The notes under the pieces: model-generated
The model's input: only the letters and a program-made list of their open reading frames with translations
The model's database searches: none
What the model was told of the DNA's origin: nothing
Part shown: positions 1 to 7,898 of the stretch, piece after piece
How positions within the stretch are numbered: the stretch's first letter is position 1
How the letters are laid out: every line of letters starts with the position of its first letter
Made by a program: the position numbers and the translations under genes
Assembly (NCBI GenBank): GCA_030152225.1
Contig: JASLHL010000216.1
Span: forward strand, 1-42,702
Origin: Flavobacterium sp.
GTDB lineage: Bacteria; Bacteroidota; Bacteroidia; Flavobacteriales; Flavobacteriaceae
DNA length: 42,702 nt
Reading direction: 5' to 3'

Positions 1-346
1 AGATCTTCGGCGATGGCGTAAACTTGTGCTAAGGAAATGGCAACATTTCCATAAGCCGAACAAATCATCCATTCGTATTCTTCCAAAAATTCAGCCTCTG
101 ATAACAGTTCGGGGTGTAAACGCGCTTGTTCTAAGAGCCAGGCAAAAGCCAAAGGGCTTTCATACAGGCAGAAGAACAGCGCTCTTCGCGTATAAGCATA
201 ATGCGCAAATCGATCCCCCAACTGAGATCACCGTGCTTATCCGCCAAGTGAATGGCTTGCTTTAGCAAAGCAATACAATGCTTTGAATCTTGTACTTCCT
301 CTTGAATCTGCAGGAGTATCTTTTGTATCTCTAAACGATAAAACAT
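1..346 (-). pseudogene. Third gene of the Hsp90/Sel1 operon, frameshifted and cut by the window edge
   Basis: The start ATG at 346 lies one base after the stop of the Hsp90-family gene, so the two are almost certainly co-transcribed. The first frame reads helical, TPR-like sequence (MFYRLEIQKILLQIQEE...) and stops at 131-133. A second frame takes over near 177-190 and stays open to the window edge. It reads FFCLYESPLAFAWLLEQ, then a charged helical stretch ending SLAQVYAIAEDL. The join needs one base added or two removed. Both halves look like one soluble alpha-helical protein. I do not recognise the family. The break may be a real inactivating mutation or a sequencing error, and the 3' end lies outside the window. 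Confidence 0.55.
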
Positions 347-347
347 C

Positions 348-2126
348 TTAGAATTCAGGCAAAAAGTTAGTCATTCCCAAAATCACAAATTGATAAAGGG
401 CATGGTTAAAAATATCCATTTCTTGCTTATTGATTGTATAACCACCCAACATTAAGGCTTGTACGTATAAAACGTTAATCAACGCCTCAAAAAGCTCTGG
501 ATCTTTAATCACCAAAAGCTTAGCTACCAAATCATTTTGTTGGTTAAAACACAAGGTAGGCAATACCTCTTCTTGTTTTTTAAAATGACCTAAAGCTGCA
601 GCAAAAGGATTTGAACTCTGTGATAAATTTTGCATACTCTTACTGCTCAATGCTTCTTCATTGGCAATATAGATTGCCGTAGTATCTTGGGGGTCAAATC
701 GCTTTACTTCCGCCTTACAGTAATGTTGCTTTAGTATTTTGTTCGCCTTTTCGATAAAAGTATCAATGCTATCATCTGTAATCGAAGCGGCTTCAAAACT
801 ATCTAGTACATCATTGGGCTTGATCAATGCAATGGTTAATGCTGGATTGCTTGCTTTTATCTTCTGAATCAAATCTGCTTCGTAGCTATAGGCAGCATTA
901 ATCACCAACTTTTGTTGGGATCCCGCAATACGGCGAATTTGTCTAAAATCATCCAGGGAAGGCGTATAGAAAATAGAGCTGTAATTCGTTCGAATATCTC
1001 GAAACAACAACATCCCTTGATTGGTTTCAAACGGCAAATAGTCTTCAAATAATTTCAAAATTTCATTATCTGAAGCCGCCAGTGATTTGATAAACAAATG
1101 GTGAATAGAGATCAGGTGTTCTAACTTTTCCAAATTCGACACAGACAAGAGTTTCAAATAGTCTTTGAAACACGTTGTTAGCTCTTTTTTCGCCTCGGTT
1201 AACAAGGCATTATTCATCAGTGATTCACGAGATGCCGTCGGTTGTAATCCATTGGAATTGATAATGCAACGTACAAACGACGTCCATTCCGGTAACAAAT
1301 TAGTCGCTTGATCACATAGGTACATGCGCTTCAAGAAGATCTTGTGCTCCTTAGAGGTGGAGGTATTCACTTTGTTGGGAATAACATAAGCGACTCCTTG
1401 AATATCCCCTGCTTCGGATGAAATTGGAAACACATCTAAGAATTTCGTTTTAAAAATTTCTTTTCCATAAGCCAATAAATCTTCTTTAGACGCATTTGGA
1501 TTCAACCAAATCGGATTTCCATCAGATAGAACTTCAACCACTCCATCTTCTACCAATTTGATTTCAATGGGCAAAGCACTGCCGTAAAACAGTACATTTT
1601 GTTTGACCTCTTCTTTTTTAAATAGGGATCTCCAGTTCTTCTTTGCTTGTAAGATCACGCGTGTTCCCACTTCAGGAAGTAGGTCAATCATTTCCACATC
1701 ATAGGTTCCATCGGCTCGACCGGTCCAACGCACAGATTCTTCTTTGTACAACGAGCGCGATTCCACGACAATTTCCTCAGATACCACCAAACACGAAAGC
1801 AATCCAATTCCAAAACGACCGATTAAGTCCTTTTCTGCCAATTCACCGCGTTTTGAACTTTGTCCAATAACCGATAAAAATTGGTGCATATCATCCAGTG
1901 TTAATCCAACGCCATTGTCTTGAAAAATCAGCTGATCTTTATCAAAAAACAAGGTTATTTTTCCTTGAAAACTTTCATCAATTCCCTTTCTCACTGTAAC
2001 GGCATCCACGCCGTTTTGCAATAATTCGCGAATGAATACTGTTGGCGAACTGTAAATGTGTTCGCTCAACAGTTCGATCATTCCCTTCATATTGACTTGG
2101 AACTGATAATTCTTTTTATTGTCCAT
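348..2126 (-). CDS. HSP90 family protein (HtpG-like ATPase)
   Basis: This 592-residue cytoplasmic protein has the GHKL ATP-binding fold of Hsp90. Visible motifs are RELLQNGVDAV (E34, N38, D41), DNGVGL (70-75) and the glycine lid IGRFGIGLLS (102-111). A middle-domain TASRES motif near residue 300 matches the SRE motif that holds the catalytic arginine of HtpG. The length is close to HtpG (about 620), but the last 200 residues are divergent and I could not recognise the normal dimerisation domain. It is therefore more likely a specialised paralogue than the general chaperone. Its ATG overlaps the stop of the upstream Sel1-repeat gene by one base (TAATG), suggesting translational coupling, and the Sel1 protein is the obvious candidate partner. 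The client is unknown. Confidence 0.85.
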   Translation of the reverse strand: MDNKKNYQFQVNMKGMIELLSEHIYSSPTVFIRELLQNGVDAVTVRKGIDESFQGKITLFFDKDQLIFQDNGVGLTLDDMHQFLSVIGQSSKRGELAEKDLIGRFGIGLLSCLVVSEEIVVESRSLYKEESVRWTGRADGTYDVEMIDLLPEVGTRVILQAKKNWRSLFKKEEVKQNVLFYGSALPIEIKLVEDGVVEVLSDGNPIWLNPNASKEDLLAYGKEIFKTKFLDVFPISSEAGDIQGVAYVIPNKVNTSTSKEHKIFLKRMYLCDQATNLLPEWTSFVRCIINSNGLQPTASRESLMNNALLTEAKKELTTCFKDYLKLLSVSNLEKLEHLISIHHLFIKSLAASDNEILKLFEDYLPFETNQGMLLFRDIRTNYSSIFYTPSLDDFRQIRRIAGSQQKLVINAAYSYEADLIQKIKASNPALTIALIKPNDVLDSFEAASITDDSIDTFIEKANKILKQHYCKAEVKRFDPQDTTAIYIANEEALSSKSMQNLSQSSNPFAAALGHFKKQEEVLPTLCFNQQNDLVAKLLVIKDPELFEALINVLYVQALMLGGYTINKQEMDIFNHALYQFVILGMTNFLPEF

Positions 2127-4639
2127 TATCTTCTTCTTTTTCTTGGGCCACCAACAATTTTTTGTGCATCTTCATTTCCATTCTCTGCCGCTTGTTGGTA
2201 CCAATGTAGGGCTAGTTCATCATTTTGCTCTACACCTTCTCCTTTTAAATAACAATTACCTAATTCATACTGTGCCATTTCATACCCATTATTTGCTGCT
2301 TTCTCTAGGTAGCTCACGCCTTCTTCTGCTTCTTGTGCCACGCCTTCTCCTTTGACTAACATTACCCCGACATAAGCAGCTGCTTCCATATTTCCGCGAT
2401 CGGCTACTTCTCTCAAATAGTACATCGCTTCTACATAGTCTTTTTCTGTACCAATGCCGTAGTAATAGCACATCCCCATACGGAAATAAGCCGCATCATA
2501 ACCGCGCTCTACCGCCATTTTATAGAAGTGGAAGGCTTTTTTCTCATCGCGTTCAACTCCAATGGCGAATTGGTAACAAATTCCCAATCCTTCTGACACA
2601 TAACCACGCTGTTCAGCAGCTTCGTAATAAGGGAAAGCTAAATCATAGGGTTGATCTTCTTCATACCCGTATAGATAGTAATCTCCTAAGGTTAGCATCG
2701 CTAATGCAGATCCATTTTCATTGGCTTTTTCCAACCAGTATTTGGCTAGATCTAAATCTTTTTCTAAACCATAGGCATAGAGGTAATAACACCCTAATTT
2801 ATATTGTGCATAGCTGAAACCTATTTCAGCACCTGCCGTCATGTATTCGACTGCTTTTTCTGGGTTTTCCTCTCGGCCTCCCATTCCTTCTTCATGTGCT
2901 AAGGCTAAGTCTACATTCGCATCCTGATAGCCATATTCTAAGGCTTTTTCAAAGAGGTCAAACGCCAACTCTCGATTTTCAGGACCTCCAATTCCATAGC
3001 GATTACAACGCGCAAATTGATAAATCCCCTCTGCTAGATCAGCATCAGCTGCCAGTTCAAAGTACGATCTCGCTTTTTCAACATCTGCTTCTCCTAGTAA
3101 ACCATCTTCATACAAATAACCTAGGCGAACTGCTGCAAATGGATAATTATTTTCCAATGCTTCTAGGTAAAATTGTTCTGCTTTTGCGGGATCTGCTTCT
3201 AATCCATAGCCGCGTTCCAACATCATCGCCAATTCTACTTTACAGTAATTGGAATTGTATAGCTCTACTCCTTTTTCATAGAAAGCGATCGCTTTATCCA
3301 AGTCAGGATTTTCATTGTAACGATAGTATCTACCTGCATATTCAATTCCCAATCCACTGTTGCGTTCTGCTGCAATTTCGTAGTATTCAATGCATCTATT
3401 AAAATCTTCTTCCGTACCAAATTCACCAAACTGATACCCATATCCCAAGCGATAAGGTGCATAATCATCCCCTAATTCCATCGCTTGTCTCAAAAGCGCT
3501 TCTGCTTCTGCTGGGTTGTGTTCTATCTCTTGGTGTTCGAGTAACGCCACAGCTTTTTCATTCATCGCACGTGTAGATTTTGCATCAATTGCACGATCTA
3601 AATAAGCAAATGCACGTTCGATATTTTTATAATCACTGTGGTATAGGTATAAAATCGCCAATTCTAACAGGGCTTCATTTGATTCGTATAGCGCTGCTTT
3701 TTCCAAGGATTGGATGGCTTTTTCAAATTGAGGTTCACTTTGATCTGCTGGATATAAATAGTAGTATCCTTGAACAAAACCAGCATAAGCAATACCGTGC
3801 TCAAACCCCACTTGTAAGTAGGGAACCCCTTGTGCGATCTCATAGCCTAAAGGAGCAAAACGCGTATTGCAAATCATCAAGCCCATCATGTAGTTACAAT
3901 AACCACTGTTGTGTTTGATTCCCTCCAAAAAGGTTTCTACTGCTTTTTCATCCTCTCCTTCACGTAGATAATAATCGGCTAAAACGTATAATCCACGTTT
4001 CTCTTGGTGAATCAAATCGTGGTATTTCGCTAACACTGCTTGTGCTTCCTCTCCAGATTCGCAAGCGCGAAACTCAATATTTAAGGCAAATAAAGGACCT
4101 ACACGATTGTCAGGACCATAAGAAGCGTGAATCAGCTCCAATCCTTTTTCTTGATCTTGTTCAAATCCTAAATTACCATAGTACAGATTGTACCCCATAA
4201 AAGCTTGAGCTGTATGGTCTCCTGTTTCAAAACCTTGTTTTAAATAGGCTGTTGCTTTTTCGTCGTTTTTAAACCCGTAACGCGCATTCATATACAGTTC
4301 ATGCATAAACGTATAAGCCTTTGCATATCCTTTGTCAATAAACAACTGATTGAGTAAAACAACATCGTCAAACCAAAGGGCATAATCTTTGTCATTCAAA
4401 TAAAAACTACTGCGCTCGCGGTTTGCATCCTCGTTAATTTGTTCGTATAACTGTTGGAATACTTCTCCCTCTTTTCCTGTTTGCAACGCCAACATACACA
4501 ACGCATGTGCCTTAAACCAGTGTACTGGATCTGAATAGTCATTCGCTGTCAAATACACTTGTGCAGCTCCACTTAAACTTTCTTGCCCATTAGCAAACTC
4601 ACTGATGTAGCTCAAGTATTTCACATTAAACTCGCCCAT
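2126..4639 (-). CDS. Sel1-repeat (TPR-like) protein
   Basis: This 837-residue protein is built almost entirely of Sel1-like repeats of about 36 residues. The pattern A..LGY.Y..G...D...A..YYE.AAE.G recurs along the whole length; examples are AQYKLGCYYLYAYG, YFRMGMCYYYGIG and AQYELGNCYLKGEGV. There is no signal peptide or membrane segment, so it is probably a cytoplasmic helical scaffold. It is acidic except for a basic tail (GGPRKRRR). It heads an operon with the Hsp90-family ATPase, overlapping it by one base. TPR-type proteins are classical Hsp90 co-chaperones in eukaryotes, so a scaffold or adaptor role is a reasonable inference but is not shown here. I could not define a clean TAnnTTTG promoter upstream. 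Confidence 0.85.
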   Translation of the reverse strand: MGEFNVKYLSYISEFANGQESLSGAAQVYLTANDYSDPVHWFKAHALCMLALQTGKEGEVFQQLYEQINEDANRERSSFYLNDKDYALWFDDVVLLNQLFIDKGYAKAYTFMHELYMNARYGFKNDEKATAYLKQGFETGDHTAQAFMGYNLYYGNLGFEQDQEKGLELIHASYGPDNRVGPLFALNIEFRACESGEEAQAVLAKYHDLIHQEKRGLYVLADYYLREGEDEKAVETFLEGIKHNSGYCNYMMGLMICNTRFAPLGYEIAQGVPYLQVGFEHGIAYAGFVQGYYYLYPADQSEPQFEKAIQSLEKAALYESNEALLELAILYLYHSDYKNIERAFAYLDRAIDAKSTRAMNEKAVALLEHQEIEHNPAEAEALLRQAMELGDDYAPYRLGYGYQFGEFGTEEDFNRCIEYYEIAAERNSGLGIEYAGRYYRYNENPDLDKAIAFYEKGVELYNSNYCKVELAMMLERGYGLEADPAKAEQFYLEALENNYPFAAVRLGYLYEDGLLGEADVEKARSYFELAADADLAEGIYQFARCNRYGIGGPENRELAFDLFEKALEYGYQDANVDLALAHEEGMGGREENPEKAVEYMTAGAEIGFSYAQYKLGCYYLYAYGLEKDLDLAKYWLEKANENGSALAMLTLGDYYLYGYEEDQPYDLAFPYYEAAEQRGYVSEGLGICYQFAIGVERDEKKAFHFYKMAVERGYDAAYFRMGMCYYYGIGTEKDYVEAMYYLREVADRGNMEAAAYVGVMLVKGEGVAQEAEEGVSYLEKAANNGYEMAQYELGNCYLKGEGVEQNDELALHWYQQAAENGNEDAQKIVGGPRKRRR

Positions 4640-4860
4640 AATTTTTTCTTTTTCAAATAATACAATTTTATTGCTGGATGGTTTTTATTCCACCAACAAC
4701 AAATTTATGAAACACGAACGACATAATTTGTTAATTATAAAAAAGTGTGCAGAGGAAAAGGAAAATTCCCCAATTATAGGGAACGTAAAAAACAACTACC
4801 CTTCCATGACAATAAAAGACCTACCGTCTTATGCTAAGGAAATAGAAAAACAATTGAATT

Positions 4861-6066
4861 TTAGTCGTGTAAATATTTTTTATTTACGCGAGAAGAAGCA
4901 ATATAGGAAGCGATAAATCCTAAAATAAAGATAGAAAAGAATACGACAAACACATCGCTAATATTAAATTCTACAGGATAAGCAAAGCCTGGGCGAATTA
5001 GGATTAATCCAAAATACTCTTGGATCAATACGCAAATAATCCCCAGCGTAATCCCCAAGATTCCACCAACGGTACTGATAATCATCCCTTGTAACAAGAA
5101 GATTCGCTTGAGTTGCTTTAAAGAAACCCCTAAATCATTTAGTGTTTTGATGTTCATTTTCTTTTCTAAGATAATCATAAGCAAGGCCCCTACTAAGTTA
5201 AACAGGGCAATGATCACCACCAATAGAAAGATAAAATACACCACGGCATTTTCGGTATTCAACATGCGATAAAGGCTATCGTTCAATTGAATGCGATTTT
5301 TTAATACAACGGTATCCCCCATGACTTCCTGGATAAAGTCCGCTGCTTGCTTTTCCGTTACCCCTTTATTCAGGGCAAGCTCCAAATTGGTGTACTCTTT
5401 TTCGGACAGGCTGAGTAAGTGTTGTGCTAATTCGATATCGCAAAATACATATTTGCTATCTAGCTCTTCATTGCGAAGGGAATAAATACCTACGGGATGT
5501 AAATACGTACGCAAAAAGGCATCTTCTGGATTGCTGACCACACCTGATCCCGGTTTGATGGATAGGGCTTGTAGGCTATGTTCTACATCAAATAATCCCA
5601 TGGACAATAAATACGCCATGCCCAAGCCCACAACAACCTCATCTGAATCCGGTTGAATCCAGTTACCTAAGTCTATTTTGTCAGGGAATTGGCTGACTTT
5701 AGGAAAATCAGCATCCACGCCTTTGAGTATAGCAACGGTTTGCTTTTCATTGTAGGTAAAAAGCAAACGGTCCTCTACTACACGGGCAACCCCAGCAAAT
5801 AAAGGGGATTGACTCAATTTTGCATATTGAGCATCGTCCACAACGAAGTTCTTTCCTTGCTTACTAAATACTTTTAGCTCGGGATCTAACTCATTGGTAA
5901 ACGATAAACTAAACGAACGAAGACCACTAAACACAGCTAATACAATTAACATCGCCATAGCGCTTACCACAATACCGATGGAGGCTATTGCCGTAATGAC
6001 GTTAATTGCTTTGCTCTTGCTTTTACTAAAAGCATAGCGTTTGGCTATGTAAAATGATATCTTCAA
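4861..6066 (-). CDS. LolC/LolE-type ABC transporter permease (FtsX family)
   Basis: A 401-residue inner-membrane permease. It has one N-terminal membrane helix (about residues 22-48), a large periplasmic MacB-PCD-type domain, and three C-terminal helices (about 274-300, 323-354, 372-394) forming the FtsX domain. LolCDE complexes release lipoproteins from the inner membrane; whether this one does so or exports something else cannot be told from sequence. The only start that gives the usual N-terminus (..FYIAKRYAFSKSKS) is a TTG at 6066. It lies three bases after the rbfA stop and is preceded by AAAGG, so it is probably translated from the rbfA transcript. No ATPase gene is adjacent. Confidence 0.82.
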   Translation of the reverse strand: MKISFYIAKRYAFSKSKSKAINVITAIASIGIVVSAMAMLIVLAVFSGLRSFSLSFTNELDPELKVFSKQGKNFVVDDAQYAKLSQSPLFAGVARVVEDRLLFTYNEKQTVAILKGVDADFPKVSQFPDKIDLGNWIQPDSDEVVVGLGMAYLLSMGLFDVEHSLQALSIKPGSGVVSNPEDAFLRTYLHPVGIYSLRNEELDSKYVFCDIELAQHLLSLSEKEYTNLELALNKGVTEKQAADFIQEVMGDTVVLKNRIQLNDSLYRMLNTENAVVYFIFLLVVIIALFNLVGALLMIILEKKMNIKTLNDLGVSLKQLKRIFLLQGMIISTVGGILGITLGIICVLIQEYFGLILIRPGFAYPVEFNISDVFVVFFSIFILGFIASYIASSRVNKKYLHD

Positions 6067-6069
6067 CCT

Positions 6070-6462
6070 TTACTTTTTCTTTCTCTTCGCCAATAAGTCT
6101 GGATTGGCAATTGGGTTTTCGTCTCCTTTTAATGCTTTGTCAATTTGATCGATATACTCTAAGCTATCGTCTACATAAAACACTAAATCAGGCACTTTAC
6201 GCAACTGATTTTTTACGCGTTGTGCAAGCTCATGCTTGATTAGCGGCGCATTCGATTGAATGGCTTTCAACAATTCTTTTCCACGATCTGCTGGAAAAAT
6301 GCTCAAAAACACCTTCGCAATGGATAAATCCGTTGTAACATTTACTTTAGAAACAGAAATAATCAAATTGCTTATTCCGTTCTTGCGCACTTCTCCTTGT
6401 AATATATCTACGAGGTCACTTTGTAGAAGCGCTCCCATCTTCTTTTGTCTATTTGTCTCCAT
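6070..6462 (-). CDS. rbfA: 30S ribosome-binding factor RbfA
   Basis: RbfA binds the 30S subunit and helps mature the 5' end of 16S rRNA, mainly in the cold. The 130-residue product has the family's KH-like layout: an N-terminal helix (METNRQKKMGALLQSDLVDIL), strand ISVSKVNVTTDLSIAKVFLSIF, and the RKVPDLVFYVDDS strand before a basic tail. The frame is open upstream to 6507, but the ATG at 6462 is the family start and lies four bases after a -7 box, so the mRNA should be leaderless or nearly so. The LolC/E-like permease follows after three bases. The rbfA-permease pair is common in Flavobacteriia, as far as I recall. Confidence 0.92.
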   Translation of the reverse strand: METNRQKKMGALLQSDLVDILQGEVRKNGISNLIISVSKVNVTTDLSIAKVFLSIFPADRGKELLKAIQSNAPLIKHELAQRVKNQLRKVPDLVFYVDDSLEYIDQIDKALKGDENPIANPDLLAKRKKK

Positions 6463-6466
6463 GGTG

Positions 6467-6474
6467 CAAAAATA
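6467..6474 (-). promoter_or_regulatory. -7 box of the rbfA promoter
   Basis: The minus strand reads TATTTTTG, a match to TAnnTTTG. The box ends four bases before the rbfA ATG, so transcription should begin at or within a base or two of the start codon. I see no clear TTG -33 element at the expected distance. Confidence 0.6.
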
Positions 6475-6507
6475 CAATTTTTTGGATAGGATTTTTTTAT
6501 ATTTCAC

Positions 6508-7116
6508 GCTTCAATTACTTCTGTTTGATAAAATTACTACTTCTACAGCTAAAAAGGAATTCATCCTCGAACTAAAAGAAGAATCTCTCCGCTCTGTTGT
6601 GGGGTGAGCAACCTACACTCCTGTAGTGATACTGCTGTAAAACGCAATTTTATTTCTATACGTACTAGGCCAATTTAAGATTGGAAGAAGTAGACTTTCA
6701 CAAGGGATAAACAAGAGTTTGTAGGGAGATTCCTTCGAGTTCTCTTGGAGATTCCTTCGACAAAACAGGACTTTTCCCAAGCACTATCGAAGGACTGTCG
6801 AAGAACTGTCGAAGCAACTCCGAAGTTAACTCTGCTACAATCTTACGGATAACCGAATCACAATGCATTTCCTTTAGTTGATCTTAGGAAGAAAGAAAAA
6901 AGAGTGGCTATTTCGTTTGATCTCCCTATCCGGTATGGGACTAAAAAGCAGACAAAACTTTGGAACTGAACACACTACTGTTTGGGGTAAAAGAGAAAAA
7001 AAACGAGGAGAAGGCAAAAAGGAAAAAGCGAGAGAATCTCCCGAGTAAAAGTCAAGCACAGACAAGAAAGGGAAGCAGTACCGTGGGGGAATAAAATTAA
7101 TATTTTTTAAATCTAT
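6508..7116. other. Intergenic region without a gene; holds TTCGA/TCGAAG repeats
   Basis: No convincing coding region. At 6725-6738 and 6747-6760 there is a 14-bp direct repeat (GGAGATTCCTTCGA). At 6787-6825 TCGAAG/CCGAAG recurs four times with an 11-bp step. The two blocks are inverted relative to each other (CCTTCGA against TCGAAGG), so they could pair. The minus-strand reading frame at 6874-7167 has a composition unlike a real protein and was left out. Confidence 0.5.
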
Positions 7117-7119
7117 TTC

Positions 7120-7150
7120 TTGCAAAAACCAATAATACGCAGTAATATTG
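7120..7150 (+). promoter_or_regulatory. Promoter of the tRNA pair
   Basis: TTG at 7120-7122, a 20-base spacer, then TAATATTG at 7143-7150. The -7 box matches TAnnTTTG at all but one position. Transcription would start about 18 bases before the first tRNA. Confidence 0.55.
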
Positions 7151-7174
7151 CAACCTCTAATTGTCAATTTGACT

Positions 7175-7248
7175 GGTCCTATAACTCAGCTGGTTAGAGT
7201 AGCTGACTCATAATCAGCAAGTCCCTGGTTCGAGCCCAGGTGGGACCA
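7175..7248 (+). tRNA. tRNA with anticodon CAT (Met or Ile2), copy 1
   Basis: A full cloverleaf is visible. The acceptor stem is GGTCCTA/TGGGACC, the anticodon stem GCTGA/TCAGC with loop CTCATAA, and the T arm CCTGG-TTCGAGC-CCAGG. The anticodon CAT is at 7209-7211. The discriminator is A and only CA follows, so CCA is added after transcription. A CAT anticodon could be elongator Met or lysidine-modified Ile2; I cannot decide from sequence alone. Confidence 0.93.
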
Positions 7249-7275
7249 CAATCAAAATTTACAGTCAAATCGACC

Positions 7276-7349
7276 GGTCCTATAACTCAGCTGGTTAGAG
7301 TAGCTGACTCATAATCAGCAAGTCCCTGGTTCGAGCCCAGGTGGGACCA
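7276..7349 (+). tRNA. tRNA with anticodon CAT (Met or Ile2), copy 2
   Basis: Identical over all 74 bases to the copy 27 bases upstream, with the anticodon CAT at 7310-7312. The two share the upstream promoter and the terminator that follows. A perfect tandem duplication of this kind suggests recent duplication or gene conversion. The AT-rich accessory islet begins directly downstream. Confidence 0.93.
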
Positions 7350-7352
7350 CAG

Positions 7353-7397
7353 AAAAACCCCCTCAAACACAATGTGTTTGAGGGGGTTTTGTTTTTT
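7353..7397 (+). terminator. Rho-independent terminator of the tRNA pair
   Basis: A 17-bp perfect hairpin (7354-7370 with 7374-7390) with a 3-base AAT loop and a core of five G-C pairs, followed by GTTTTTT. The A-rich 5' arm would also let it work on the minus strand. Confidence 0.92.
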
Positions 7398-7437
7398 CAC
7401 ATTAAAATAACTTAAAAAAGTTAGAGTAGGTAATCTA

Positions 7438-7890
7438 GTTTTTTTCTTTTTAAAACTTAAATATTTCAGATTTTATTCCTACATAAATATTCTCCCCATA
7501 TTTTTCATCAATCCCTGATAACGCAATACATTTATTTTTCACCTCTCTTCTAACTCTACTTCTATGATGTCCAAACTTAGGGTCTATACCCCCACCATTT
7601 TTAAAAATTATATTTTTTTTACCTTCTTCAAGTCTTTTACCCCATTTCTACCTACTGCATAATAACCTAACGAGTTGTGTTTAAGCAAGATACTTTCAAT
7701 GGTTTGTGTGTGATTCAAAGTAATAACATCAATACTTATGAGTCATGCAATTTATGTTTACTATTTTTCTTTTCTAAGAAATAGTACAATCAACATCATT
7801 ACATAACGCATTAAAAATGTCAAGCATTACAATTACATTTCTTTCTATCTTTTCGATACTTTTAAAAATTAGATTCAACCTCTTTCAAAT
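7438..7890 (-). pseudogene. Degraded coding remnants, family not recognised
   Basis: No intact gene is present, but the minus strand carries protein-like pieces in broken frames. From about 7735 down to 7618 it reads DVITLNHTQTIESILLKHNS, GYYAVGRNGVKDLKK, then a stop after a run of A. A neighbouring frame continues about 7620-7455 with IIFKNGGGIDPKFGHHRSR, REVKNKCIALSGIDEKYGEN and IYVGIKSEIFKF. A separate piece at about 7870-7775 reads SIEKIERNVIVMLDIFNALC followed by NDVDCTIS and a stop. None has a start codon in frame. They look like decaying accessory genes next to the Abi modules. The assignment rests on composition only. Confidence 0.4.
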
Positions 7891-7898
7891 AAAAAAAG

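Noticed and set aside
2896..3402. 168-codon plus-strand reading frame
   Set aside because: It is a shadow opposite the Sel1-repeat gene; the low-stop antisense frame comes from that gene's codon bias.
4671..4916. 81-codon plus-strand frame in the gap after the permease gene
   Set aside because: It overlaps the 3' end of the permease, has no promoter box, and looks like AT-rich chance sequence.
6874..7167. 97-codon minus-strand frame before the tRNAs
   Set aside because: Phe/Ser/Pro-rich low-complexity composition, and it runs through the tRNA promoter.
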